In this document: one piece after another, positions 9,156 through 17,841 of the stretch
How positions within the stretch are numbered: the stretch's first letter is position 1
How the letters are laid out: every line of letters begins with the position of its first letter
The notes under the pieces: generated by a model
The model's input: only the letters and a program-made list of their open reading frames with translations
Told to the model about the DNA's origin: nothing
Databases searched by the model: none
Translations under genes and position numbers: made by a program
Source: Shewanella livingstonensis
GTDB lineage: Bacteria > Pseudomonadota > Gammaproteobacteria > Enterobacterales > Shewanellaceae
NCBI RefSeq assembly: GCF_003855395.1
Contig: NZ_CP034015.1
Coordinates: 4,722,001 to 4,786,000, forward strand
Length of the DNA: 64,000 nt
Direction of reading: 5' to 3'

Positions 9156-9760
9156 ATATTTTATTAGCAGAAGATCAAGCCATGGTGCGTGGTGCATTAG
9201 CAGCGTTACTGACACTGGCGGCCGATAGCGTAAATAACATCAATATCACCGAAGCAGAAGATGGCGACAAAGCCATGCAGCTGCTTAAGTCACAACATTT
9301 CGACTTATTGTTAACCGACATTGAAATGCCCGGGAAAACTGGATTAGAACTGAGCCAGTGGCTACAACAACAACGTAGCCAGACCAAAGTAATTATTCTG
9401 ACCACCTTTGGCCGAGCAGGCTATATCAAACGAGCATTAGAATATGGTGTCGGTGGTTTTTTATTAAAAGACGCACCGTCTGATGACTTAATTAATGCGA
9501 TTAAACAAGTGATGGCGGGTAAACGAGTTATCGATCCAGAATTAGCCTTCACCGCTATTGGTGAAATAGATCCTCTCAACGACAAAGAAAGACGTGCATT
9601 GCGCCTAGCAAGCGAAGGCTTATCAACTAGCGATATTGCCAGTCAGCTGTTTATTGCCGAAGGCACAGTACGAAACTATTTGTCAGAAGCCATTAGCAAA
9701 CTTAATGCCAGTAACCGAATTGATGCAGCCAGAATCGCCAAGCAAAAGGGTTGGCTGTAA
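9152..9760 (+). CDS. LuxR/NarL-family response regulator
   Basis: A 202-aa two-domain regulator. The receiver domain (about 1-120) has the acidic pair ED near residue 8, the phosphorylated aspartate D56 in LLLTDIEMPGKTG, and the lysine in LLKDAPSD. The C-terminal LuxR helix-turn-helix contains NDKERRALRLASEGLSTSDI and GTVRNYLSEAISKL. It is translationally coupled to the kinase at 8064. The pair resembles DesR/LiaR systems; its target genes are not evident, although the unlinked-looking TPR gene just upstream is a candidate. Confidence 0.88.
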   Translation: MNILLAEDQAMVRGALAALLTLAADSVNNINITEAEDGDKAMQLLKSQHFDLLLTDIEMPGKTGLELSQWLQQQRSQTKVIILTTFGRAGYIKRALEYGVGGFLLKDAPSDDLINAIKQVMAGKRVIDPELAFTAIGEIDPLNDKERRALRLASEGLSTSDIASQLFIAEGTVRNYLSEAISKLNASNRIDAARIAKQKGWL

Positions 9761-9894
9761 TTAGTGGCTTAATCTTGCCTTGTATGCAAAGTCTGCTAAG
9801 ATACCTTAAACATCTGTATATAATTACAGTGATTTAAAATTGATGGCTTGAAATTACTATGATTTTTTGACATGTTTAATAATTAATTTGAGGT

Positions 9895-11979
9895 GTGCAC
9901 AATTTGCTACGACTGGATCTTGTTCCGATCACCGACCTTAAAGGCGTTGCCAAAAAGGTTGCGGAAAAACTGGCTAAGTTAGGCATTAAAACAGTACAAG
10001 ATGTGCTGTTTCATTTACCGCTGCGCTATGAAGACCGTACGCAAATCCACCCAATTGCAGCATTGCCTCCTGGTAGTTATGGCACCATCGAAGCAGAAAT
10101 TCAGTCTACTCAAATAATGCAAGGTCGACGACGCATGCTTATGTGTAATGTGCGCGATCATAGTGGAATGATGAGCCTACGATTTTTTAATTTTTCAATG
10201 GCACAACGTAACGCCATGGAAAATGGCGCCACCATTCGGGCTTACGGTGAAATACGTCGCGGCAATCATCACAAAGAAATTGTTCACCCTGAATATCAAA
10301 TCATCCATCCTGGCGAATCCGTCACCTTAAGCGACACCCTTACGCCTATTTACCCTACAACAGAAGGTGTTAAGCAAGCGAGTTGGATAAAACTGACAGA
10401 GCAAGCCTTAAGCATGCTAGATCAAGGTGGCTTGGCAGAATTATTACCCAGTGCATTGCAGCCAAACAATATTAGCCTTCGAGATGCGTTGCACATTTTA
10501 CACCGGCCGCACAGCTCTGTATCACCCTTTGAATTAGAACAAGGTCAACATCCGGCCCAGCAACGACTCATTCAAGAAGAATTATTAGCTCATAACTTGA
10601 GTATGTTGCAATTACGCCAGCGCAGTAACCAAGATGCTGCCGTTCCAATGCCAGCAACAGGCCAGTTATTAACCCCTTTTCTAGCCCAATTGCCTTTTAC
10701 ACCAACTGGAGCACAGCAACGAGTTGTCGCTGAAATTAACCAAGATATTCAGCATCCAACGCCCATGATGCGTTTAGTTCAAGGCGATGTAGGTTCCGGT
10801 AAAACCTTGGTAGCGGCCCTTGCGGCATTGCAAGCGATTGAAAACGGATATCAAGTGGCCATGATGGCACCCACAGAGCTACTAGCAGAACAACATGTCA
10901 GTAATTTTACCGCTTGGTTTGAACCACTTGGGCTCAAAGTCGGCTGGCTAGCGGGTAAGTTAAAAGGTAAAGCCAGAGCGCAATCACTGGAAAACATAGC
11001 CTCTGGCGCAGCCCAAATGGTTATAGGTACTCACGCGATATTTCAACAGGCGGTGGTTTTTAACAAGCTGGCACTGATTATTATTGATGAACAACATCGT
11101 TTTGGTGTGCATCAACGCTTAGGCTTACGAGAAAAAGGCGTCAGCCAAGGCTTTCATCCACACCAGTTAATCATGACAGCCACTCCAATTCCGCGCACCC
11201 TAGCGATGACCGCTTATGCAGATCTTGATACTTCAACTATTGACGAACTTCCTCCTGGACGTACCCCGGTAACAACGGTTGCGATTGCCGACAGCCGCCG
11301 AGAACAAGTAATTGAACGAGTTAAACAGGCTGCATTACACGATAATCGCCAAGCTTATTGGGTATGCACCTTAATTGAAGAATCTGAAGTACTTGAATGC
11401 CAAGCAGCAGAAGACACTGCAGCAGAATTGACCATAGCATTACCTGAACTTAAAATAGGCTTGATCCATGGCCGAATGAAAAGTGCTGAAAAACAGGCTA
11501 TTATGGCGCAATTTAAAGCGGGTGAGTTGAACTTATTGGTCGCTACTACCGTCATAGAAGTCGGCGTTGATGTACCCAATGCCAGTTTAATGATTATCGA
11601 AAATCCTGAACGTTTGGGTCTAGCACAGTTACATCAATTGCGAGGTCGTGTAGGGCGAGGTGCTGTGGCTAGTCATTGTGTATTACTTTATAAAGCGCCA
11701 CTGTCACAAACCGCCACCAAACGCTTAGGCGTACTTAGGAACAGTAATGATGGTTTTGTTATTGCTCAAAAAGACTTAGAAATTAGAGGACCGGGAGAAG
11801 TGCTGGGTACCAAACAAACGGGTTTAGCAGATCTTAAAATTGCTGATCTGATCCGCGATCAACATTTAATTTCACCAACCCAAAAATTGGCATCGCACGT
11901 ATACCAGCAAGTGCCTGAAAACGTTGATGCTATCATTCAACGTTGGATAGGTGATAGACAACAATATGTCCAAGCGTAA
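9895..11979 (+). CDS. recG: ATP-dependent DNA helicase RecG
   Basis: Replication-fork reversal and Holliday-junction helicase of 694 aa, full length for the family. Visible parts: an N-terminal wedge/OB-fold region (FHLPLRYEDRT at about residues 40-50), Walker A GDVGSGKT, the DEQHRFG box typical of RecG/Mfd rather than DEAH, TATPIPRTLAMT (motif III), ATTVIEVGVDVPNA and QLRGRVGRG (motifs V and VI), and the TRG-like end. The start is uncertain: GTG 9895 is only one base from the GAGG at 9890-9893, while TTG 9904 would have a ten-base spacer. It is separated from both neighbours and probably has its own promoter. Confidence 0.96.
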   Translation: MHNLLRLDLVPITDLKGVAKKVAEKLAKLGIKTVQDVLFHLPLRYEDRTQIHPIAALPPGSYGTIEAEIQSTQIMQGRRRMLMCNVRDHSGMMSLRFFNFSMAQRNAMENGATIRAYGEIRRGNHHKEIVHPEYQIIHPGESVTLSDTLTPIYPTTEGVKQASWIKLTEQALSMLDQGGLAELLPSALQPNNISLRDALHILHRPHSSVSPFELEQGQHPAQQRLIQEELLAHNLSMLQLRQRSNQDAAVPMPATGQLLTPFLAQLPFTPTGAQQRVVAEINQDIQHPTPMMRLVQGDVGSGKTLVAALAALQAIENGYQVAMMAPTELLAEQHVSNFTAWFEPLGLKVGWLAGKLKGKARAQSLENIASGAAQMVIGTHAIFQQAVVFNKLALIIIDEQHRFGVHQRLGLREKGVSQGFHPHQLIMTATPIPRTLAMTAYADLDTSTIDELPPGRTPVTTVAIADSRREQVIERVKQAALHDNRQAYWVCTLIEESEVLECQAAEDTAAELTIALPELKIGLIHGRMKSAEKQAIMAQFKAGELNLLVATTVIEVGVDVPNASLMIIENPERLGLAQLHQLRGRVGRGAVASHCVLLYKAPLSQTATKRLGVLRNSNDGFVIAQKDLEIRGPGEVLGTKQTGLADLKIADLIRDQHLISPTQKLASHVYQQVPENVDAIIQRWIGDRQQYVQA

Positions 11980-12274
11980 TATAGATCATAATATATTGTT
12001 CATTATCATCAGTTATCACTAGACAAGTGTGCCGAATATTGCAAAATGGTATGCCAATCGTGTTAGTTATATGGTCATGCTGTAGGAATTCAAATTACTG
12101 TAATCAAGACAAATGCTTGAAGACATATCCATTTTACGCAGAGTAAAGTGATTTTAATTGAAAAGCTTGAGACGCTCTGAACTGTTCTGATAATTAATGT
12201 GATTGGTATCATGCAGAATTTTTCGACTCCATCTAGATATTTATATCGATTAGCTATAACGCCAAGGAATTGAA
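11980..12274. other. Intergenic region, nothing recognised
   Basis: About 295 AT-rich bases between recG and the DUF3014 gene. I found no hairpin terminator, RNA gene or small reading frame here. Confidence 0.5.
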
Positions 12275-13168
12275 ATGCAAGTTAATGAAGAAGACCGAAT
12301 TACCCCGCAAACCGCGGAAAAACCAGGATCTAACATGCTATTAATCGCTATCGCGGTTATTGCGCTACTAGGTGCGAGCAGTTATTTCTATTTTACCAGT
12401 GATGATACTGAAGAATTTGAACCGCTTGCTATGACTCCTATTGAACTGCCAGAATCAGTTCCAGAGCTGCCAATAGAACAAACGCCTATTGAAGAACCGC
12501 AAAACACCACAGCTACAAATGATGTGGTGCCTACTGGGGAATCTGAAACATCGACTGCTGCTACAACTGAAGCTGTAGAGCCACTGCCTGCTTTAGCTGA
12601 ATCTGATGATTTTGTTGAAGCAAAAACATTGGCTATTGCTAACGGCATGAAAATTGCGCCGATGATCTTGAAAAAAGACATCGCTCGTCAATTTGTGGTG
12701 TTTGTCGATAACCTGGCCCAAGGCGATATCGTGCATAAAGCAAGCCCGCTAAAAGGCCCTGACACCCAATTTACTGTAAGTGAAATAACCAACAAAACCT
12801 ATCTTAACCCAGACGGTTATCATCGATATGATTTGTATGCGAATTTTATAGAAGGCTTAAACGATAAAGATTTAGTGGCTACTTATACTGAATTAAAACC
12901 ACTCTTTGCCGAAGCATTTATTGAGCTTGGTTATAACGACATTGATTTTGATAAGCGCATGCAGCAGGCTTTTAGCATGATTGCGAGCGCACCCATTATT
13001 GAAGAACCTATTGAGTTATCATCTATCAGTGTTAACTACAAATATGTAGATCCTAACCTTGAAGCATTACCTAATGCACAAAAGTTGTTGATCCGTATGG
13101 GGCCAGACAACACTCGTAAAATCAAAGCTGCAGTCAAAAAGTTACAGCAAAGCTTTCCTAATCAATAA
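12275..13168 (+). CDS. DUF3014 membrane-anchored protein
   Basis: A 297-aa protein with a single transmembrane helix at about residues 20-41 (NMLLIAIAVIALLGASSYFY), then an acidic Pro/Thr-rich linker of about 75 residues and a periplasmic domain. The second part (ILKKDIARQFVVFVDNLAQG, then DGYHRYDLYANFIEGLNDKD) is what I recognise as DUF3014, a widespread gammaproteobacterial family with no established function. AAGGA precedes the ATG. A strong terminator follows, so this is probably a single-gene unit. Confidence 0.82.
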   Translation: MQVNEEDRITPQTAEKPGSNMLLIAIAVIALLGASSYFYFTSDDTEEFEPLAMTPIELPESVPELPIEQTPIEEPQNTTATNDVVPTGESETSTAATTEAVEPLPALAESDDFVEAKTLAIANGMKIAPMILKKDIARQFVVFVDNLAQGDIVHKASPLKGPDTQFTVSEITNKTYLNPDGYHRYDLYANFIEGLNDKDLVATYTELKPLFAEAFIELGYNDIDFDKRMQQAFSMIASAPIIEEPIELSSISVNYKYVDPNLEALPNAQKLLIRMGPDNTRKIKAAVKKLQQSFPNQ

Positions 13169-13225
13169 GCTTTTGTCTTAAAAATACAACACTGGCTTAA
13201 TTAGATAACTAGGTTATTAACCATT

Positions 13226-13253
13226 AGCGCGACGTTCACCGTCGCGCTTTTTT
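13226..13253 (+). terminator. Terminator after DUF3014 gene
   Basis: GC-rich 9-bp inverted repeat AGCGCGACG / CGTCGCGCT with a 5-nt loop and T6. Confidence 0.92.
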
Positions 13254-13424
13254 ATTGAAGCGTTACTTTGGTCAATTAACTTTCTGCTAGTAGCCTTTTT
13301 CGTCTACACGACTTCTTATCTACATTAACTTGGGTGTACAATCGACAACGTTAACGAACCGTCTTTATTTAGGTGATTATTGTTAACAATTAGATAAGGA
13401 TAGCTCGGCAGTTATAGAGGGAAT

Positions 13425-14177
13425 GTGGTGCATTTAGTATTTGATCTTTTATCATGGGGCGCATGGTCGCCGAACTTCCAAACTACTGAAAGTTGGCAGC
13501 AATGGCAACAGCCTAATGGCAACTTGCCGCCCAAGCCTGACTCACCTGCATTGGCTCACATTCCAGCCATGCAACGTCGTCGTTTTAGCCGTTTAACTAA
13601 AATGATGCTAACCGCAGCACACCAATGCCAACCGGACAATAATTGCCGGAGTATTTTCTCATCTCGACATGGCGAACTCACTAGAACATTGGGTTTACTG
13701 AACGACATTACTCTGCAACAAGCTTTATCTCCTATGGCTTTCAGCCAATCAGTGCACAATACTGCCAGCGGTATTTTTGGTATTGTGAATAACAACACTA
13801 CGGCTTCTACATCGATTGCAGCAGGAGAACAAACTCTGACTCAAGCGCTCATTGAAGCCTATGCTCAGTTAGCGCAATCTCCACAGCCGGTATTAGTCAT
13901 CTTTGGGGACGATCCTGTGCCACCGGTGTACAGCGAATTTACTCACGAAGTCGAACTCCCTCTGGCATTAGGTTTGTACCTTGCACCACTGAATCACCTT
14001 AACCATAAAGCTCACAAACAGACGACTCTTAGTGTGTCTGATATCCCCCTTGCTCTGGACAACCCTCAAAGCCAAAAAAATATTAGTTTGAGCGAGTTAA
14101 TTCATCATATTACCAGCGAAAAAAATATCCAGGGTAAATTATGCCACTGGTATTGGTCACTTGAACATCATGACTAA
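13425..14177 (+). CDS. apeC: Aryl polyene beta-ketoacyl synthase-like chain length factor
   Basis: First gene of the aryl polyene operon, 250 aa. It matches the short ketosynthase-like N-terminal family that acts as chain-length factor: WGAWSP at the start, the RRFSRLTKM segment, and SVHNTASGIFGIVNNN where a true ketosynthase would carry its cysteine nucleophile; no such cysteine is present. In the family it pairs with the ApeO ketosynthase to set polyene length. The start is a GTG at 13425 following AGAGGGA. About 245 bases of untranslated DNA precede it after the DUF3014 terminator, so the operon promoter should lie there; I could not pick a confident -35/-10. Confidence 0.87.
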   Translation: MVHLVFDLLSWGAWSPNFQTTESWQQWQQPNGNLPPKPDSPALAHIPAMQRRRFSRLTKMMLTAAHQCQPDNNCRSIFSSRHGELTRTLGLLNDITLQQALSPMAFSQSVHNTASGIFGIVNNNTTASTSIAAGEQTLTQALIEAYAQLAQSPQPVLVIFGDDPVPPVYSEFTHEVELPLALGLYLAPLNHLNHKAHKQTTLSVSDIPLALDNPQSQKNISLSELIHHITSEKNIQGKLCHWYWSLEHHD

Positions 14178-15021
14178 TCAACAAAAAATGCACCATACAG
14201 ATCCGATTGAGCAAACAAAAACACTGGCACCGAAACTGAACGGATTACCATATGTCCCTCGCTGGTTCGCGGGGGTGGGTTGTTATATTGCGTTTGGTTT
14301 AGGTGGCTTGCTGTGCTCATTAACTATTTTGCCCATATTACAAATGTGGCCTACCAAGCCACATTTGCGCGTTGCACGAGTACAACGTTTAGTCAGCAGG
14401 ATGTTTAGAGTCTTTGTCGCCATGCTTAGTTTTGCTGGGGTAATCTCAGTTAAGACTAAAAATATTGAATTGTTGCAACACGCCAAAGGCCAAATTGTTA
14501 TCGCCAATCACCCCACATTAGTCGATGTGGTGGTACTGATTAGCCTTATGCCTAATGCCGGTTGTATTGTAAAACAAGGTTTATGGCGCAATCCATTTTT
14601 TCGCGGCGTGCTAGCCAGTGCAGGCTATATTCCCAACCGCGGTGCCGATTTATTGCTGCATGATTGCTTACAAGTGTTGAAAAATGATACTAATTTAATT
14701 ATTTTCCCTGAAGGTACTAGAACACTAACAGGTAATATCGTTAACTCTTTTGCTCGCGGCGCCGCCAATATTGCATTGCGCACCCAAACAGATATTTTAC
14801 CTGTGGTATTACGGACCGATGTAGCAGGATTAACCAAGCAACAACCTTGGTACCAAATTCCGCGGCAAACCATCAATATGTCAGTAGAAATTGGCACAAG
14901 CATGTCATACCTGCTGTATGATGCTAAACAGGGTAATGAAGCCAAAATGGCTCGACAGCTGACGCGCGACTTGCAGCAGTTTTACATTGAGACACTTAAA
15001 CAGCCTATCAAATCATATTGA
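14170..15021 (+). CDS. apeD: Lysophospholipid acyltransferase of the aryl polyene cluster
   Basis: Membrane-associated acyltransferase of 283 aa in the PlsC/LPLAT superfamily. The catalytic HX4D motif is NHPTLVD (H114 to D119) and the glycerol-phosphate-binding box is FPEGTRT. A hydrophobic segment near residues 35-60 should anchor it in the inner membrane. It probably attaches the aryl polyene or a fatty acid to the lipid carrier of the final glycolipid. I chose ATG 14170, overlapping apeC by 8 bases; an in-frame TTG lies at 14161. Confidence 0.87.
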   Translation: MTNQQKMHHTDPIEQTKTLAPKLNGLPYVPRWFAGVGCYIAFGLGGLLCSLTILPILQMWPTKPHLRVARVQRLVSRMFRVFVAMLSFAGVISVKTKNIELLQHAKGQIVIANHPTLVDVVVLISLMPNAGCIVKQGLWRNPFFRGVLASAGYIPNRGADLLLHDCLQVLKNDTNLIIFPEGTRTLTGNIVNSFARGAANIALRTQTDILPVVLRTDVAGLTKQQPWYQIPRQTINMSVEIGTSMSYLLYDAKQGNEAKMARQLTRDLQQFYIETLKQPIKSY

Positions 15022-15048
15022 TAGCCATACTGATAAGAAAGACAAATA

Positions 15049-15303
15049 ATGAACTTACACAACCAAATAAAACAACTGATCATTGATTGCTTAGATCTAG
15101 AAGATGTCACTGTCGATGATATCGAAACTGATGCGGCCTTATTTGGTGACGGTCTAGGATTAGACTCGATCGATGCGCTTGAATTAGGCTTGGCAATTAA
15201 GAAAGAATTTGATGTCAAAATTGAAGCCAACTCCGACGCGACTAAAGCACACTTTTTCAGTGTTGCTAGCTTAGCTAGCTTTATCGAATCTCAACGTGTT
15301 TAG
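15049..15303 (+). CDS. apeE: Acyl carrier protein 1 of the aryl polyene cluster
   Basis: An 84-aa acidic ACP. The phosphopantetheine attachment serine is S40 in GLDSIDALEL. It carries the growing chain or starter unit in the cytoplasm. Tandem with a second ACP 8 bases downstream, as in other aryl polyene clusters, where the two have separate roles. No dedicated phosphopantetheinyl transferase is present, so a chromosomal one must activate it. Confidence 0.92.
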   Translation: MNLHNQIKQLIIDCLDLEDVTVDDIETDAALFGDGLGLDSIDALELGLAIKKEFDVKIEANSDATKAHFFSVASLASFIESQRV

Positions 15304-15311
15304 GAGCTAGC

Positions 15312-15560
15312 ATGCAAAATCGTGAACAAATTCTCGAAATGCTTAGCGCTATTTTAGTTGAAGATTTTGAAATAGATGCCACAGATATCACCCTAGAAGC
15401 CACTTTGTATGAAGATCTGGATTTAGACAGTATTGATGCGGTTGATTTAGTGATTAAACTACAACAGCAAACGGGTAAAAAAATTCAACCTGAAGCCTTT
15501 AAAACCGTGCGCACAGTTGATGATGTCGTCAATGCCATTGAAGGGTTAATTAAAAGCTAA
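15312..15560 (+). CDS. apeF: Acyl carrier protein 2 of the aryl polyene cluster
   Basis: An 82-aa acidic ACP with serine S40 in LDLDSIDAVDL as the phosphopantetheine site. AGGAG precedes the ATG. It shares the fold and site with the upstream ACP but differs in sequence, consistent with specialised loading versus elongation carriers in this pathway. Its stop codon overlaps the next start (TAATG). Confidence 0.92.
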   Translation: MQNREQILEMLSAILVEDFEIDATDITLEATLYEDLDLDSIDAVDLVIKLQQQTGKKIQPEAFKTVRTVDDVVNAIEGLIKS

Positions 15561-16111
15561 TGCGGTTAACTCTGCAAATAATCACGACCTTGGTCATTGT
15601 TGCTTATCCTTTTGCGGTGTACTTTGGATTGCAGTATTTACCACCTGGTACCCTTGCTTTGTTGCTGTGTTTGTTGCTAGTAGCGCGGTTTATTGTCACT
15701 AAGCAGCAAGTAAAAAGCATGACACTGCCGATATTGATTGGCATAGGCTTAACTGCAGCCAGTTTTATTGCTCAGCGTCATGATTGGTTATTGTACTATC
15801 CAGTGGTGATAAACCTAAGCATGTTGGGGTTATTCAGTTATTCATTGATTAATGGCCCCAGTATGATTGAGCGTTTAGCACGCTTAAAAGAGCCTGATTT
15901 ACCAGACTCTGCTATTCCTTACTTGCAATCCATTACTACACTTTGGTGTGGATTATTTATTATTAATGGTGTTGTGGCTGCCTATACGGCCATCGCAACA
16001 AGCATTGAAATATGGACGCTTTACAACGGACTGATCGCATACCTGCTTATGGGCTTGCTACTCAGTGGTGAATGGATTTATCGACGGTTTTGGTTGAAAA
16101 AACATGAATAA
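15560..16111 (+). CDS. apeG: COG4648-type membrane protein of the aryl polyene cluster
   Basis: A 183-aa hydrophobic protein with about five transmembrane segments, beginning LQIITTLVIVAYPFAVYFGL and ending in a basic RRFWLKK tail. It corresponds by position and appearance to the conserved small membrane protein of aryl polyene clusters, for which I know no established biochemical function. It overlaps its neighbours on both sides (1 and 8 bases), so it is tightly co-translated with the ACPs and the ligase. Scaffolding the soluble enzymes at the membrane is a guess. Confidence 0.8.
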   Translation: MRLTLQIITTLVIVAYPFAVYFGLQYLPPGTLALLLCLLLVARFIVTKQQVKSMTLPILIGIGLTAASFIAQRHDWLLYYPVVINLSMLGLFSYSLINGPSMIERLARLKEPDLPDSAIPYLQSITTLWCGLFIINGVVAAYTAIATSIEIWTLYNGLIAYLLMGLLLSGEWIYRRFWLKKHE

Positions 16112-17471
16112 GCTTTTACTTAATTGGTTATCTACAGGGCCTGCCTCGCAGCAGCTAATCAGCTTTGACCATCATGACATCATGACGGGATCATTGTTTT
16201 GCGCGCAAGTGGCCCATCTGCATGCTCAACTCAGCCAAAGTACGGCTAAGCGTTGGTTACTTGCGGCCAAGCACAGTGACTTATTTGCTGCAGGCTTATG
16301 TGCGGCCTTGTTGGCTGGTAAACAAGTGATATTACCTGCCAATACCCAAGGTGGCACCTTGAGTCAACTCAACCATGAATTTGATGCCATTATTGCCGAC
16401 AAGCCCTTATGTGAAGTTCGTGAGTATATTGCGCTCAAAAAAGAACTTAGTTTACCCGCAGTACCTTGGCCTAAAGCAGAAGTATTAGGCGAATTAATCT
16501 TATTCACCTCTGGCAGCAGCGGTCAGCCTAAAGCGGTCAAAAAAACCTTGCAACAGTTGGATGCTGAAGTCAGTATTCTGGAACAAACCTTTGCCGAACA
16601 TTTACCTCATTGTTCGGTAGTCTCAACGGTTTCGCATCAGCACATCTATGGTTTATTGTTTAAAATTTTATGGCCTTTGGCCGCGAGCCGAGCATTCTTA
16701 AGCGAGCAAATAGACTACCCAGAAACCTTAAGCTATTACTTGGCCATCATGCCAAATTTGTGCTTGATCAGTAGCCCTGCTCAATTGACACGCTTACCTG
16801 ATGCACTTGAAAATCAAAGACAACAACGTATTCCCAGCCTAATTTTTAGTTCGGGTGGCCCGTTAAGTTTCGATGCTGCCCAGGCTGTTAAGCAATGTTT
16901 TAATCAATTGCCCATCGAAATCTTTGGCAGTACTGAAACCGGCGGTATTGCCTATCGCCGCCAGCTGCAATCACTGCAACCATGGCAAGCCTTTACCCAA
17001 GTCAATATTGATATTGCGCCACAAGACGGGGCACTAATGTTGCAGTCAGTCTATTTAGACGACCCAACGCAATGGTTAAGATGCGATGATAAAATTGAAC
17101 TGCTAGCTGATGGCCAGTTCCGTTTATTACATCGCCTTGATCGCATTGTAAAAATTGAAGAAAAGCGCTTGTCGTTAGCGCAAGTGGAGCATTTGCTGCA
17201 AACTCATCCTTTTGTCAGCGAAGCGGCCGTCACAGTTTTAGAACAACCGCGCACCATGCTAGGTGCAGCAATCTGCTTAAGTGAATTAGGCTTGAAAACA
17301 CTAAAAGATGAAGGCAAATTAGCCGTTAATAATGCCTTAAAAAGTCATTTATTAAGCCAGTTTGAGCGTATCACTTTACCGAGACGTTGGCGTTACCCTG
17401 TAAACTTGCCGCTCAACTCCCAAGGCAAGCGTATCCAATCAGAAATAGTAGCCTTGTTTAGTCATGATTAA
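16104..17471 (+). CDS. apeH: Aryl-acid adenylating ligase (AMP-binding)
   Basis: A 455-aa ANL-superfamily adenylating enzyme, predicted to activate the aryl carboxylic acid starter and load it on an ACP. Seen: the ATP loop LILFTSGSSGQPKAVKK (the last Lys where the family has K), the adenine motif EIFGSTETGGIAYR, and a C-terminal hinge DRIVKIEEKRLSL with the catalytic-lysine subdomain after it (ending NSQGKRIQ). It is shorter than acyl-CoA synthetases, as is usual for this cluster. With the ammonia-lyase at 19599 it would form the starter-supply module. The 8-base overlaps at both ends point to strict co-expression. Confidence 0.88.
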   Translation: MNKLLLNWLSTGPASQQLISFDHHDIMTGSLFCAQVAHLHAQLSQSTAKRWLLAAKHSDLFAAGLCAALLAGKQVILPANTQGGTLSQLNHEFDAIIADKPLCEVREYIALKKELSLPAVPWPKAEVLGELILFTSGSSGQPKAVKKTLQQLDAEVSILEQTFAEHLPHCSVVSTVSHQHIYGLLFKILWPLAASRAFLSEQIDYPETLSYYLAIMPNLCLISSPAQLTRLPDALENQRQQRIPSLIFSSGGPLSFDAAQAVKQCFNQLPIEIFGSTETGGIAYRRQLQSLQPWQAFTQVNIDIAPQDGALMLQSVYLDDPTQWLRCDDKIELLADGQFRLLHRLDRIVKIEEKRLSLAQVEHLLQTHPFVSEAAVTVLEQPRTMLGAAICLSELGLKTLKDEGKLAVNNALKSHLLSQFERITLPRRWRYPVNLPLNSQGKRIQSEIVALFSHD

Positions 17472-17841
17472 GTCGCAATTACCTCACATTGTTAGCCATG
17501 AAGGCGATAATAACCTCTACCATTGGCGCTTATTTATTAGTGCAGATTTAGCCTCTTTTACTGGCCATTTTCCTCAGCAGGCAGTGTTGCCTGGGGTCAC
17601 TCAATTAGATTGGGCGGTAAAATTAGGTTGCGAAGCATTTGGCTATTCAACCGCGGTTGCCACCTTAGAAGTGCTAAAATTTCAACAACTCATATTGCCC
17701 GACACCTATGTTGATTTAGTTATTGAGCACCAAGCCCATAAGTCGAAACTGATTTTCAGTTATCGCGATGGCGACAAACGCTTTGCTTCTGGGCGTATCG
17801 CCCTTAAAGCGGCGCCAGTGCCTAGCGAGAGTCACTCATGA
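17464..17841 (+). CDS. apeI: 3-hydroxyacyl-ACP dehydratase (hotdog fold)
   Basis: A 125-aa single hotdog domain. The FabA/FabZ-like active-site loop is GHFPQQAVLPGVTQLDW, with the catalytic histidine in GHFP; the acidic partner further along is an Asp (LDWA) rather than the usual Glu. In this pathway dehydratases convert each 3-hydroxy intermediate to the enoyl that is left unreduced, which builds the conjugated polyene. A second dehydratase (27918) lies in the same operon. Overlaps neighbours by 8 and 4 bases. Confidence 0.87.
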   Translation: MIKSQLPHIVSHEGDNNLYHWRLFISADLASFTGHFPQQAVLPGVTQLDWAVKLGCEAFGYSTAVATLEVLKFQQLILPDTYVDLVIEHQAHKSKLIFSYRDGDKRFASGRIALKAAPVPSESHS

